From the NCBI RefSeq assembly GCF_000421965.1, contig NZ_ATAY01000022.1, forward strand, positions 124,001 through 188,000: 64,000 bases of DNA. The letters run 5' to 3'. Position numbers and translations under genes: made by a program. The notes beneath the pieces were generated by a model that was not told where the DNA came from, did no database searches, and saw only the letters and a program-made list of their open reading frames with translations. Every line of letters begins with the position of its first letter. The stretch's first letter is position 1. This stretch comes from Ruminiclostridium papyrosolvens C7 (GTDB lineage Bacteria > Bacillota > Clostridia > Acetivibrionales > DSM-1351). Shown piece by piece: positions 27,773-36,296 of the stretch.

Positions 27773-28690
27773 TTAATTAAGCTTTTTTTGCATTTCAGCT
27801 TTTTTCTTTTGTTCAATCAATATCCCAAACGCTCCTGCTAATACTATGGCCATTCCAATATATTGACCCAGCACCATAACATCTCCAAACAGGAGAAAGG
27901 CTACTATTGTTGCAACAATAGGCATTAAAAGCAGGAATACTTTAACAATCCAAACCGGGAAACGTCTAAGGTTATAATAATATACAATATAGATAAGAGT
28001 CTGCCCCAACCCTGCAGCCATTACCGCCACCAATAGCGGCCTGTTTTCAGCCAGCAAGCTGAGTTGTCCCATGGTCCCCATAAAAACTGACGTACCAATA
28101 AACATAATCATAGTGATAAAATTATTATAAAAAGCTACTACATTATCCGCCGCAGGATTCTTCTTGTCCAACTGAACGCTTTTAATTACAAAGGCGTTGA
28201 TTGATACAAATAATGCACTCAATATAAAAAATATATCCGCTTTATTCCCGATTTTGAACTTACTGAAATCAATTCCCATAACCATAAGAACACCAAAGAG
28301 CATTATAAAGGTGTATGTCCAGTCCAGCTTCGTGAATTTTTCCTTGTATATTATAACTGATATTAAGTTAACAAAGATAATATCACACTTTAATAAAGCT
28401 GTTCCGGCTCCTGCGTGAGAGAGACTAAGACCAATGAATGCGGTCAGATCCAGCGAAAAACCCAGAACACCAATCAGTATTAATCTCAATAAAATGCCTT
28501 TTGTATTGAATAACAGCTTTAACTCGTGTCTTTTAAACATTATTACAGTCAGAAGGATCATAGTTATAAAACGAATAACGATTCCCACTGTAAAAACTGA
28601 CATTTCCGAGACGGCTTTTTGGCTTGCGACATAATAGCATCCCCATATGAACGCTAATAGCAATAAAGGAGCTGTTTGTTTTATTTTCAT
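27773..28690 (-). CDS. EamA/DMT family transporter, candidate sulfonate exporter
   Basis: A 305-residue membrane protein with ten predicted helices in two EamA repeats. It belongs to the drug/metabolite transporter superfamily. Its ATG overlaps the stop of the upstream transaldolase gene by one base (TAATG), so it is the last gene of the catabolic operon. Fermentative sulfoquinovose users excrete 2,3-dihydroxypropanesulfonate (DHPS), so export of DHPS is a reasonable inference; the family itself does not fix the substrate. The C-terminus is lysine-rich (EQKKKAEMQKKLN). Confidence 0.8.
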   Translation of the reverse strand: MKIKQTAPLLLLAFIWGCYYVASQKAVSEMSVFTVGIVIRFITMILLTVIMFKRHELKLLFNTKGILLRLILIGVLGFSLDLTAFIGLSLSHAGAGTALLKCDIIFVNLISVIIYKEKFTKLDWTYTFIMLFGVLMVMGIDFSKFKIGNKADIFFILSALFVSINAFVIKSVQLDKKNPAADNVVAFYNNFITMIMFIGTSVFMGTMGQLSLLAENRPLLVAVMAAGLGQTLIYIVYYYNLRRFPVWIVKVFLLLMPIVATIVAFLLFGDVMVLGQYIGMAIVLAGAFGILIEQKKKAEMQKKLN

Positions 28691-29754
28691 TAAATCATGT
28701 ATCCCCTTACAAGTTTTAATAATTCGTCATAGCCACCAATAAATCCGGATACTGTCGCTCTGAAGCCGCCGTATTTTTCAAATTCATTATACTTCATTCC
28801 AAATTCGTCAAAGGATTTTTGAAATTCGCTTAGCTTTCTGAGCTGATTCATATATTCTTCTTTAACAGGTATTTCAATTCTGCTTGCTACCTCTATGTCA
28901 CATGAGTTCAATTTCTTGTGCCAGTTGAAAGGAATAGTCATTGACAAATCGCCACCTATCAATTGTGACCAATGATGGTGGTTTCTGCATGCTGCTGACA
29001 GCAACCTGGTCTTATAGCCTCTTTCCTTAAATATTCTGTAGGCTTCTTTCATAACTGCAATCCCTGACCATTCAAGGATTTCAGGATCAACAATTATATC
29101 ATGTTCATCGGTATATTTCTTCAACCAGTCATCAGTCCTGCCTATCATTATTGTGCAAACCGGTGACATGGTTTCAGTAGACAATCCTTTAGCTTCTCTT
29201 CTCTTCAAGCCTCTTTCAACAGCTTCAGCAACTGCAACAGCTTGCGCAACAGTGAAAGAAACGGTAGCGTTTATACTGATTCCTCTGTAAGTTGCCTCCT
29301 CCATTGCTTTAATTCCAGCTTCCGAGGCAGGCATTTTTATCTGCATATTTTCGCCAAGACTGTTTATAACATCTGCCTGCTGCAACATTTTTTCAGTATC
29401 TCTGTAATACTTGGGATTAGTCTGAATTGACAATCTACCCTTTATACCCTTTGACTCATTAAAAATAGGAAGAAGCTTTTTTGATCTAAGTGCACCTATT
29501 TCATAAATCAGAGCCCAGGCCACGTCCTCTTCGGTCATGTCTTTTCTCTCTGACACCATTTCTTTTATACGTTTTTCCCATATAGACAGTTCTCCCTTGA
29601 TAACAGAACCTACTATAGCAGGATTACTTGTAGCACCAACACAGCCTCTCTCCAATGCGTAGTTAAGTTCGTTTTCCCCACAGGAGTCCATCCATATATC
29701 TGTATTTGGAAATTTAACCACTGTCTCATGTAATCTGCCTTTAAATGTGCTCAT
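28690..29754 (-). CDS. transaldolase family protein, long form
   Basis: A 354-residue class I aldolase/transaldolase. The Schiff-base lysine is in MQIKMPASEAG (near residue 138), and ATSNPAIVG near the start is the usual TSNP region. Its length is near classical transaldolase but its sequence is distant from TalB. It lies between the FucI-type isomerase gene and the EamA exporter. It could move the dihydroxyacetone unit between sugar phosphates to refill the pentose phosphate pool, or act directly on a sulfo-sugar. The smaller neighbour at 31.2-31.9 kb is the better candidate for the sulfofructose enzyme. Confidence 0.8.
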   Translation of the reverse strand: MSTFKGRLHETVVKFPNTDIWMDSCGENELNYALERGCVGATSNPAIVGSVIKGELSIWEKRIKEMVSERKDMTEEDVAWALIYEIGALRSKKLLPIFNESKGIKGRLSIQTNPKYYRDTEKMLQQADVINSLGENMQIKMPASEAGIKAMEEATYRGISINATVSFTVAQAVAVAEAVERGLKRREAKGLSTETMSPVCTIMIGRTDDWLKKYTDEHDIIVDPEILEWSGIAVMKEAYRIFKERGYKTRLLSAACRNHHHWSQLIGGDLSMTIPFNWHKKLNSCDIEVASRIEIPVKEEYMNQLRKLSEFQKSFDEFGMKYNEFEKYGGFRATVSGFIGGYDELLKLVRGYMI

Positions 29755-29839
29755 AATCTAACCCCCTGTATTTTTAGATGCTTTTGTTAAGGCAATTACC
29801 ATCAGTTTGTTAGCTGACAGTAATTGCCCTATATTTTAA

Positions 29840-31156
29840 CTATTCTATAACTTCATAATTCATCATTTTTGCTGCCAACCTCAATACATCCCTGTACTCT
29901 CCGTACAACATGGCCAGATGGTGTGCAACACCTGTTTCTGTCACTGTATTGAGTAATTCATTAATGTTCTGTTCAAATTTTACCTTTGTGTAGGTTCCGC
30001 AGAGCTGTTTCTTCATTTCTATAGACTCACCGGCTGCAAGGAACATTCTTGTTTTTCCACGGGCAGTGTCAAATCTTATGAGATTAACATGACCCTCTTT
30101 CATTACAAAACCGGCAGTTACACCTTTACCTCCGGCAAAATAAGTATCAAGTGTTCTTTCACTCTTACCGTCCCAGAGATTAGCCGGTGCAACACCACAA
30201 TGCCACATAAGAGCAAAATCCTCCTGAAGGTCAACCTGTGAAAGGTCTGCAAGGAATGGTGTTTCAGCACCTAATGCAGCACCTGCTAGCATGGATAGGG
30301 CACCCTCAACATCACCTTCGCAGGATAAAATTATTCCTTTTGATTGGAGAATGGACATTGCTGCACAAGGTGAAATTCCATAGTTTGCTGCAAATTCCGG
30401 CCAACATCTTACTGCTACTGCTGTAAGGCCATTTTTCTCAACAAACTTAGAAGCACTTACACAAAGTTGAGCAACTTTTTTCACTTGTGTATCATTTACT
30501 TCCTTACAAATAAATAATGACCTGACTTCCTTCTCTTCTTCTTCAATTTCAACATCTGTAACAGGCTGTGAAAACATATCGGCTATTTCATAATGGTCTA
30601 TCAAAATGCCTGTTTTTTGATAGATATCCATGTCATCAACACCAACATTAAAAAATCCGTGGGCACGATAGCCTACAAGTCCTACCCTTGCATTTTGGAG
30701 AGCAACCTTTACCCTCAATGCATCTACCCATTTTTCGTCAATACTGTCACCTATAGTACAGGAGTAGTCATCCTTTCCGGTCTTATAAAGATTGGAAGCA
30801 TTAAGATTCAAACCACAAACAGCATTTAGACGAATTTTACCGCCATCATACGGAAGCTCATTGTATGCCCAGAGTAAGAATGGTTTTTTAATATATTTTG
30901 CAAAAATCAAGGCCAGATGACCCAAATGGAAGGTACCACTTATTATAACCACTCCATCTACATTAGCTGATAACAGTTTAACCGCGGCCTTTTCTGCATC
31001 TTCTATTTCAATTACGCAATCTTCAATGAACGTAAAGTCCACATCAGGCAGCTTTTTAAGGTCTTCAATTGTTTTTGTATACATTGCCTGTGCTGTTTTA
31101 TATTCATAAGTGGTTCTGGTCAGACAGACAACGCCAAGTTTAACTTTTTGTTTCAT
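29840..31156 (-). CDS. FucI/AraA-type sugar isomerase, probable sulfoquinovose isomerase
   Basis: A 438-residue isomerase of the L-fucose/L-arabinose isomerase fold. The metal-ligand candidates are the Glu of RCWPEF, the Asp of CEGDVEGAL and the His of LMWHCGVAP, in the order known for FucI. In sulfo-TAL and sulfo-TK clusters of Firmicutes an isomerase of this fold turns sulfoquinovose into 6-deoxy-6-sulfofructose (from memory), and the position between two transaldolase genes and the RpiB/transketolase genes fits. The ATG at 31156 behind GGGAG is chosen; seven upstream codons are open but lack a site. Substrate is inferred from context, not from active-site residues. Confidence 0.78.
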   Translation of the reverse strand: MKQKVKLGVVCLTRTTYEYKTAQAMYTKTIEDLKKLPDVDFTFIEDCVIEIEDAEKAAVKLLSANVDGVVIISGTFHLGHLALIFAKYIKKPFLLWAYNELPYDGGKIRLNAVCGLNLNASNLYKTGKDDYSCTIGDSIDEKWVDALRVKVALQNARVGLVGYRAHGFFNVGVDDMDIYQKTGILIDHYEIADMFSQPVTDVEIEEEEKEVRSLFICKEVNDTQVKKVAQLCVSASKFVEKNGLTAVAVRCWPEFAANYGISPCAAMSILQSKGIILSCEGDVEGALSMLAGAALGAETPFLADLSQVDLQEDFALMWHCGVAPANLWDGKSERTLDTYFAGGKGVTAGFVMKEGHVNLIRFDTARGKTRMFLAAGESIEMKKQLCGTYTKVKFEQNINELLNTVTETGVAHHLAMLYGEYRDVLRLAAKMMNYEVIE

Positions 31157-31192
31157 AATTATCTCCCATCTACGCATACAGCGTTCGTGATA

Positions 31193-31873
31193 TTATTCTT
31201 TAGCTGTACCTTCCCAAGCATTTCTGAATACAGTTAATCCATATGTTGTAAAAGGATGCTCAAAGCTTGCCTTGTATACATCCAATCCACAGGTTACAAT
31301 GTCTGCACCTAAAGCGGCAAAATCACCGATTTGTTTACCGTTTCTTACTGCTGCAACAATTATTTCAGTATCAAAGCCATAGTTTCTGTATATATCAATA
31401 ATGTCAGAAATATAATTTATTGAGTCATCACCGCTATTTTCCTTCCAGCCTACAAAAGGTGAAACAAACTTAGCTCCCAGTTTTCCTACAGGAATTGCCT
31501 GTGAAGGAGAAAATACCAGTGTAACATTTGTCCTTATTCCCATTTTTTCAAGCTTTTTTGCTGCAATTAAACCTTGTTCGGTACATGGGAGCTTTATTAC
31601 GTAGTTTGGTGAATAAGCCGCTACTTCCTTAGCTGCTTCAACTATATCCTCCCACTTATCATGATGTGGATTGATTTCGAAGGATACAGGAAATTTATCC
31701 ATACCCTCAATTCCTTCTTCCTTTATCCAAGCTGCTACATCTTTAACAACCTGCATAAATGGTTTTCCGCTTAATTGGATATGTTTTGGGTTAGTTGTAA
31801 CACCATCAATACAAAAATTCTCATATGCATACTTGATTTCATCCAGTTTTGCACTGTCTAAAAAATATTTCAT
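31193..31873 (-). CDS. small transaldolase, probable 6-deoxy-6-sulfofructose transaldolase
   Basis: A 226-residue class I transaldolase of the short (MipB/TalC) type. It starts MKYFLDSAKLDEIKYAYENF, contains GVTTNPKHI, the Schiff-base lysine in YVIKLPCTEQG (near residue 95), and FVSPFVGWKENSGDD. The last segment and the start agree closely with my recollection of the Bacillus sulfofructose transaldolase (SftT/SF-TAL), which cleaves sulfofructose to sulfolactaldehyde while passing a three-carbon unit to glyceraldehyde 3-phosphate. The first ATG in that family position is 31873; an upstream in-frame GTG is weaker. In operon between RpiB-like and isomerase genes. Confidence 0.82.
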   Translation of the reverse strand: MKYFLDSAKLDEIKYAYENFCIDGVTTNPKHIQLSGKPFMQVVKDVAAWIKEEGIEGMDKFPVSFEINPHHDKWEDIVEAAKEVAAYSPNYVIKLPCTEQGLIAAKKLEKMGIRTNVTLVFSPSQAIPVGKLGAKFVSPFVGWKENSGDDSINYISDIIDIYRNYGFDTEIIVAAVRNGKQIGDFAALGADIVTCGLDVYKASFEHPFTTYGLTVFRNAWEGTAKE

Positions 31874-31916
31874 AGCAGTATCCCTCACATTTCTTTAATA
31901 GATTTGGTTAATTGGT

Positions 31917-32393
31917 TTATTTATAAATCTCATCTTCAATATTTTTAACCTGTATTCTTGCATTCCTTAAATTCTTTGCACGCCATTCTTCAAGATTCTG
32001 AGTAAATTCGGTATTAAGGAAGGTGTCTACCATGGCACAACCCACAAATTCAGCGGTAAGCCAGCCACCAAGGCACAAAATGTTGGCATCATTTATAGCT
32101 CTGGCCTTTTCAGCAGCATATGTATTTTCACAAACTGCCGCATAAACTCCCTTGTACTTATTTGCAACTATTGATACTCCCATACCGGTACCACAGATTA
32201 AAACTGCTCTTTCAAATTCCCCTTCAGATACTCTTTTAGCAACTGCCGAAGCTACTTCAAAATATGGCTTGGGTTCCTCTTCATTGAGTGTGCCACCATC
32301 AGTAACTTCATACCCCAACTGCGTTAAATGTGCTTTTATAGCTTCCTTTAAAGGAAAACCTGATTTATCGGAACCAATAATTATTTTTTTCAT
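31917..32393 (-). CDS. RpiB/LacAB-type isomerase with altered active site, candidate 4-deoxy-4-sulfoerythrose isomerase
   Basis: A 158-residue sugar isomerase of the RpiB family. The catalytic Cys (E. coli C66) is kept as C67 in ILICGTG. Two other key residues differ: the H10 position of CDH is Lys (GSDKSGF), and the ring-opening H99 (RQHND) is Ile100 (RAIND). Loss of H99 is unusual for ribose-5-phosphate isomerase, whose substrate is mostly a ring. In the sulfo-TK route the isomerase SqwF acts on 4-deoxy-4-sulfoerythrose, which has no C4 hydroxyl and cannot form a furanose. The gene lies 10 bases after the split transketolase, as such a role predicts. Confidence 0.82.
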   Translation of the reverse strand: MKKIIIGSDKSGFPLKEAIKAHLTQLGYEVTDGGTLNEEEPKPYFEVASAVAKRVSEGEFERAVLICGTGMGVSIVANKYKGVYAAVCENTYAAEKARAINDANILCLGGWLTAEFVGCAMVDTFLNTEFTQNLEEWRAKNLRNARIQVKNIEDEIYK

Positions 32394-32403
32394 AAAATCC
32401 CCC

Positions 32404-33348
32404 TTATCTTTTCATGGCTATGGCTTTTTCCGCTGCCAGAACTATTTCTTTTTCAGTAAGTCCGTATTTTTCTTTTAAAAAGTCTGTAAAACCAACTTCT
32501 CCAAAGGTATCCTTTACTCCGACTCTCTGTACAGGGACAGGATTGTTTTCGCTCAGGAATTCAGCAACTGCTCCACCCAGTCCGTTGAGTATAGAATGAT
32601 TTTCGGCAGTTACAACTGCTCCCGTTTTTCTTGCACTTTGCAACACAAGTTCTTCATCTAAAGGTTTAATTGTATGAATATTTATTATTTCCGCGTCAAT
32701 TCCTTTTGCAGACAGTGTTTGAGCTGCTTTCAAGGCCTCTGCAACCATTATTCCGCTTGCCAGAATGGTAACGTCTTTTCCCTCTTTAAGAACAATACCC
32801 TTTCCAAGCTTGAATTCAGTATTGTCATCAAATATCTGTACTGCATTTCTTCTTAATAGCCTTATATATACCGGGCCATAATGCTCTAATATTTGTGGGA
32901 AAGCTTTCTTTAGCTGAGCGCTGTCTACCGGTTCGTATATAATCATACCTGGTATATTTCTCATAATTGCTACATCTTCCATACTCATATGAGTACCGCC
33001 ATTCAACTCCGCAGTCACTCCGGGATCACTGCCCATAATCTTTACATTCAGGCCAGCGTAGGCAACGGATAATGTAACCTGGTCACATACACGTCTTGTA
33101 GAAAAAGGAGTAAAGGTATGAGTAAATGGAATTTTGCCCATGGCAGACATTCCTGCTGCGACACCTATCATATTTGCTTCCTGAACACCACAGTTTACAG
33201 TTCTTTCAGGAAAAGTTTCGCCAAAACGTGTAGTTCCTGCTGCCTTCATAAGGTCTGCTTCAACTATAACAAGCCTTTCATCCTGCTTTGCATATTCTAT
33301 TAGCAGGTCTACATAGGTCTCTCTTAACCATCTATTTTCAAGTACCAT
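32404..33348 (-). CDS. transketolase C-terminal subunit (SqwH-like candidate)
   Basis: Pyrimidine-binding plus C-terminal domains of transketolase, 314 residues. The catalytic Glu for thiamine diphosphate is in NCGVQEANMIGVAAGMS (near residue 58), and the substrate-loop reads GGTHMSMEDVAIMR. It works only with the partner encoded two bases upstream, and together they equal one full transketolase. Split transketolases occur in several pathways; here the company of RpiB-like, sulfofructose transaldolase-like and sulfoquinovosidase genes suggests SqwGH-type action on sulfofructose and sulfoerythrulose, producing xylulose 5-phosphate or similar. Confidence 0.85.
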   Translation of the reverse strand: MVLENRWLRETYVDLLIEYAKQDERLVIVEADLMKAAGTTRFGETFPERTVNCGVQEANMIGVAAGMSAMGKIPFTHTFTPFSTRRVCDQVTLSVAYAGLNVKIMGSDPGVTAELNGGTHMSMEDVAIMRNIPGMIIYEPVDSAQLKKAFPQILEHYGPVYIRLLRRNAVQIFDDNTEFKLGKGIVLKEGKDVTILASGIMVAEALKAAQTLSAKGIDAEIINIHTIKPLDEELVLQSARKTGAVVTAENHSILNGLGGAVAEFLSENNPVPVQRVGVKDTFGEVGFTDFLKEKYGLTEKEIVLAAEKAIAMKR

Positions 33349-33350
33349 AA

Positions 33351-34181
33351 TTACGCATCCTCCCTTTTATCCAGTAATTCCACAGCCTTTTTCCATGTAT
33401 CTTCGGAAATAGGCATATTGTGAGAGGCAACACTATTTTCACAGAAAAATCCACCTTTACCCTTGATGGTATTCAATATAATCATATGTGGTTTTCCTTT
33501 AATCTTTTTAGCATTGTCAATGGCATGTAAAATTTGTTTCATATCATGTCCGTCTATTGTTTGCACATGCCAGCCAAAAGCTTCCCATTTCCTGTCCAGA
33601 GGTTCAAGTCCGTTTACTTCCTCTATCAAACCGTCAATCTGCATTTTATTGTAATCGGTAAAGGCTATGATATTATCAAGACCTCTGCCACCTGCCAACA
33701 TGGCAGCTTCCCATATCTGACCTTCCTGACTCTCTCCATCGCCAATGATCGTATATACGTACAAGCTTTTCTTATCCAGCTTGGCTGAAACCGCCATACC
33801 GGTTGCAGCTGAAAATCCCTGACCCAGGGAACCTGTTGACATGTCGATACCATTTGTTCTCTTCATGTCGCAGTGGCTTGGAAGGTTGGTATTAGGCTTG
33901 TTCAGGGTATCCAATTCCTCCATTGGAATAAAGCCTTTCAACGCCAGTGCAGAATATAGTGCCGGACCACCATGGCCTTTTGACAAAACAAACCTGTCTC
34001 TGTTCTCCATTTTTGAATCTTTTGAATTAATATTCATAACTTCAAAATAAAGTGCTGACAAAACCTCGCAGAGTGATAACGCTCCACCTATATGTCCAAC
34101 ACCAAGTTTTCCAATGGTTTGTATGGTTAACTTTCGTATCTCACATGCTCTGTTTTCAAGCATTTTAATGTTATTTTCCAT
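33351..34181 (-). CDS. transketolase N-terminal (TPP-binding) subunit (SqwG-like candidate)
   Basis: Thiamine-diphosphate-binding half of a split transketolase, 276 residues. The TPP motif runs from IGDGESQEGQIWEAA to AFTDYN (about residues 150-185), with SKGHGGPALY and MSTGSLGQGFS before it. The stop (GCG TAA) is followed after two bases by the C-terminal subunit start, whose ribosome site lies within this gene, so the two are made in equal amounts. The housekeeping transketolase is expected elsewhere in the genome. Confidence 0.87.
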   Translation of the reverse strand: MENNIKMLENRACEIRKLTIQTIGKLGVGHIGGALSLCEVLSALYFEVMNINSKDSKMENRDRFVLSKGHGGPALYSALALKGFIPMEELDTLNKPNTNLPSHCDMKRTNGIDMSTGSLGQGFSAATGMAVSAKLDKKSLYVYTIIGDGESQEGQIWEAAMLAGGRGLDNIIAFTDYNKMQIDGLIEEVNGLEPLDRKWEAFGWHVQTIDGHDMKQILHAIDNAKKIKGKPHMIILNTIKGKGGFFCENSVASHNMPISEDTWKKAVELLDKREDA

Positions 34182-34238
34182 TTGCTACCTCCAAATCCTT
34201 GATTACAAATTATTCTTAAAATTTATTTTAATTTTTTA

Positions 34239-35360
34239 TTATAGAATTGATTTAAGCAGCTGGTAAACTGTTTCATTATTCATAACAGCCGGAGTTAATT
34301 GGATAATCGCAGCTCCAAGTCCAATTTCAGTTATATGCTCCAAATCAGTTTCTTTAACTCCGATTTGATGTAAACGTACAGGCATATTCATACTTTTCAT
34401 AAGCTCTTCAATTTCTTCAGAGAATTTCTCCAGACTTTCAAAGCCAAGGTAATCAGTCAATGCTTTCATTTTTGTTTCAGCCTGCTGTCCGCTGATTTTT
34501 ATAAATGCAGGAAGTGTTATAGAACAAGCTGTTCCATGGTTTGCTCCGAATTCGGTGGTCAAAGGAAAACTTAATGCATGTATACCCGTTGTTCTTGTCT
34601 GGCTAAAGGCAATTCCCGCAATCAAGCTAGCCTTAATCATTGCTGCCCTTGCTTCCTTATTTGTGGGTTCGCTGTATGCAGTTTTTATATTGTCAAGAAT
34701 TAGCTTCATGGCACCAATTGCAAGCATATCGCAAATGGGCTGTGATGCCTTGTTCCAGTATGCCTCAATAGCATGACAGAAAGCATCCATACCGGTGGAA
34801 GCCGTAACCGGAGCCGGCAAGGTATATGTAAGCTCACAGTCAATTATTGAATAGTCAGGCCAGAATTCGTTATTAACCATCGGCATTTTTATGCCGGCCT
34901 TCTTATTTGTATATACACCAACATTTGTTACTTCACTGCCTGTTCCGGCAGTTGTGGGAATACATACCAGAGTTGCCTGTCTTTTTGATAATGTTCTGCT
35001 GCCGCCGCTGTAATAATCATAAATGCTACCCTCATTTGTAACCAGACAGGAAACAATCTTTGAAATATCAAGAGCGCTTCCACCGCCTAAGCCGATAACG
35101 CAATCAGCATTTATAGCTCTTGCAACTTCTGCTGCCTTATCAACACTTTCACATGAAGGATTAGGTTCCACATCACTAAAGTAGGCAACATTTTTACCTG
35201 ACATACTGTCTCCGATTTGTTTTGCGACACCGGACTGATATAGAAAAGGGTCTGAAATAATCAGAACATTCTTTCCGCTGATATACTTATCCACCTTTTT
35301 AGATATTCCGGCCTCAAAACATATTTTTGTCGGCATAAAAAATTCAAATTGGTTATCCAT
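34239..35360 (-). CDS. iron-containing alcohol dehydrogenase, candidate sulfolactaldehyde reductase
   Basis: A 373-residue group III (iron-type) alcohol dehydrogenase. The NAD-binding [12 protein letters not shown] lies near residue 98, [12 protein letters not shown] near 145, and the metal ligands are in [21 protein letters not shown] and GANHGTACS. It is the first gene of the core catabolic operon, behind a strong promoter. A sulfoglycolytic clostridium must reduce sulfolactaldehyde to DHPS to recycle NADH, and this is the only dehydrogenase in the operon, so that role is likely; residue-level proof is lacking. RBS AGGAGGGG. Confidence 0.83.
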   Translation of the reverse strand: MDNQFEFFMPTKICFEAGISKKVDKYISGKNVLIISDPFLYQSGVAKQIGDSMSGKNVAYFSDVEPNPSCESVDKAAEVARAINADCVIGLGGGSALDISKIVSCLVTNEGSIYDYYSGGSRTLSKRQATLVCIPTTAGTGSEVTNVGVYTNKKAGIKMPMVNNEFWPDYSIIDCELTYTLPAPVTASTGMDAFCHAIEAYWNKASQPICDMLAIGAMKLILDNIKTAYSEPTNKEARAAMIKASLIAGIAFSQTRTTGIHALSFPLTTEFGANHGTACSITLPAFIKISGQQAETKMKALTDYLGFESLEKFSEEIEELMKSMNMPVRLHQIGVKETDLEHITEIGLGAAIIQLTPAVMNNETVYQLLKSIL

Positions 35361-35486
35361 AACTTATTCCCCTCCTGAAAATAATAATTTTGCAATTTGT
35401 ATATTTGATTAATCTTTTTAATTCAATTTCTAAAAAATTTTAAAATAACATGTAGTTTTCGACATCTTTCGTCTCTTTATGTATAA

Positions 35487-35516
35487 ATTATATTGCATTT
35501 CAGTGTAGTATGTCAA
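35487..35516 (-). promoter_or_regulatory. strong sigma-A promoter of the core catabolic operon
   Basis: Minus strand TTGACA (35511-35516), 18 bases, TATAAT (35487-35492): both hexamers match the consensus exactly. It begins a leader of about 120 bases before the iron alcohol dehydrogenase gene. Such a strong promoter would need a repressor, consistent with the ROK protein. Confidence 0.75.
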
Positions 35517-35564
35517 TATATTTTTAAAGGATTTAATTAATTAGATTTAATTGGGTAAAATAGT

Positions 35565-35601
35565 AAGACCGTATAAAAATCTAAGATTTTCATACGGTCT
35601 T
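35565..35601. terminator. hairpin between dhaL and the core operon promoter
   Basis: AAGACCGTAT pairs with ATACGGTCTT, extended by an A/T helix. The minus strand lacks a long T-run (ACTATTTTACC follows), while the plus strand has TACTTTTTAA. Probably a weak terminator after dhaL, separating it from the core operon. Confidence 0.5.
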
Positions 35602-35643
35602 GATACTTTTTAAATTGAGTTTTGTTCTTTTTAATTAAATTAT

Positions 35644-36276
35644 TTAAGCCAGGTTTAAGTTCTTTGTCAACTCAGTAAAGATTACTCCGATAGCAACAGC
35701 TCCTGCATCAGGATAGTTTACACTTCTTTCGCCTACATAGCTGGCTCTGCCTTTTGTAGCCACCATAGTTTTTGTTTTCTCTCCACCTGCAACAGCAGCC
35801 TCAGCCGCAGCCTTCATTGCAGACAGCATTTCTTCACCTTTATCGGCGCCGGCTTTTAAGGCTTCGGTAGCGGGAATCAATGCATCCAGTAGAGTTTTAT
35901 CTCCTAACTTTGCTCCGCCTCTCTTTTGAATACCATCTACTGCGCTTTGCATTAAATCTGCTAATCCGGGCAGGTCAAGTTCAGTCTTGTCAGCGGCGTA
36001 CTTTGCAGCACTTCTGAAGGCAGACCCCCATATTGGTCCTGACGCTCCGCCGCAGTACTCGGTAATTATCATTCCGCAGCCCTTAAGGAAAGCTCCAATA
36101 TTCTCCTGCGGAACTTCATTCCAATCCTGCTTCAACTGCTTAAATCCTTTTGCAACTGACATTCCGAAATCTCCGTCACCTGCAACAGAATCCAGTTCAC
36201 AAAAATAAACCTCGTTTGCTATGATAATATCTGCCATATTCATAACAAGCTCTGTTATCTTTTTAGTAGTCAACAT
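35644..36276 (-). CDS. dhaL: dihydroxyacetone kinase ADP-binding subunit DhaL
   Basis: Nucleotide-binding subunit of dihydroxyacetone kinase, 210 residues. The magnesium-binding aspartates are in DSVAGDGDFGMSVAKGF (residues about 29-45), and the GGASGPIWGSAF loop follows. It works with DhaK, encoded 20 bases upstream. In PTS-type systems a DhaM subunit rephosphorylates the ADP held by DhaL; no DhaM gene is seen in the window. In this locus it completes glycerol to DHAP. The GAGGAAG ribosome site lies about ten bases before the ATG. Confidence 0.9.
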   Translation of the reverse strand: MLTTKKITELVMNMADIIIANEVYFCELDSVAGDGDFGMSVAKGFKQLKQDWNEVPQENIGAFLKGCGMIITEYCGGASGPIWGSAFRSAAKYAADKTELDLPGLADLMQSAVDGIQKRGGAKLGDKTLLDALIPATEALKAGADKGEEMLSAMKAAAEAAVAGGEKTKTMVATKGRASYVGERSVNYPDAGAVAIGVIFTELTKNLNLA

Positions 36277-36296
36277 ATCTTGTACTTCCTCTCGTT

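Noticed and set aside
31917-35360. Apiose or another branched-sugar pathway as the role of the split transketolase
   Set aside because: Split transketolases also occur there, but no sugar kinase of the expected type is present, while the sulfoquinovosidase residues and SF-TAL-like enzyme point to sulfoquinovose.
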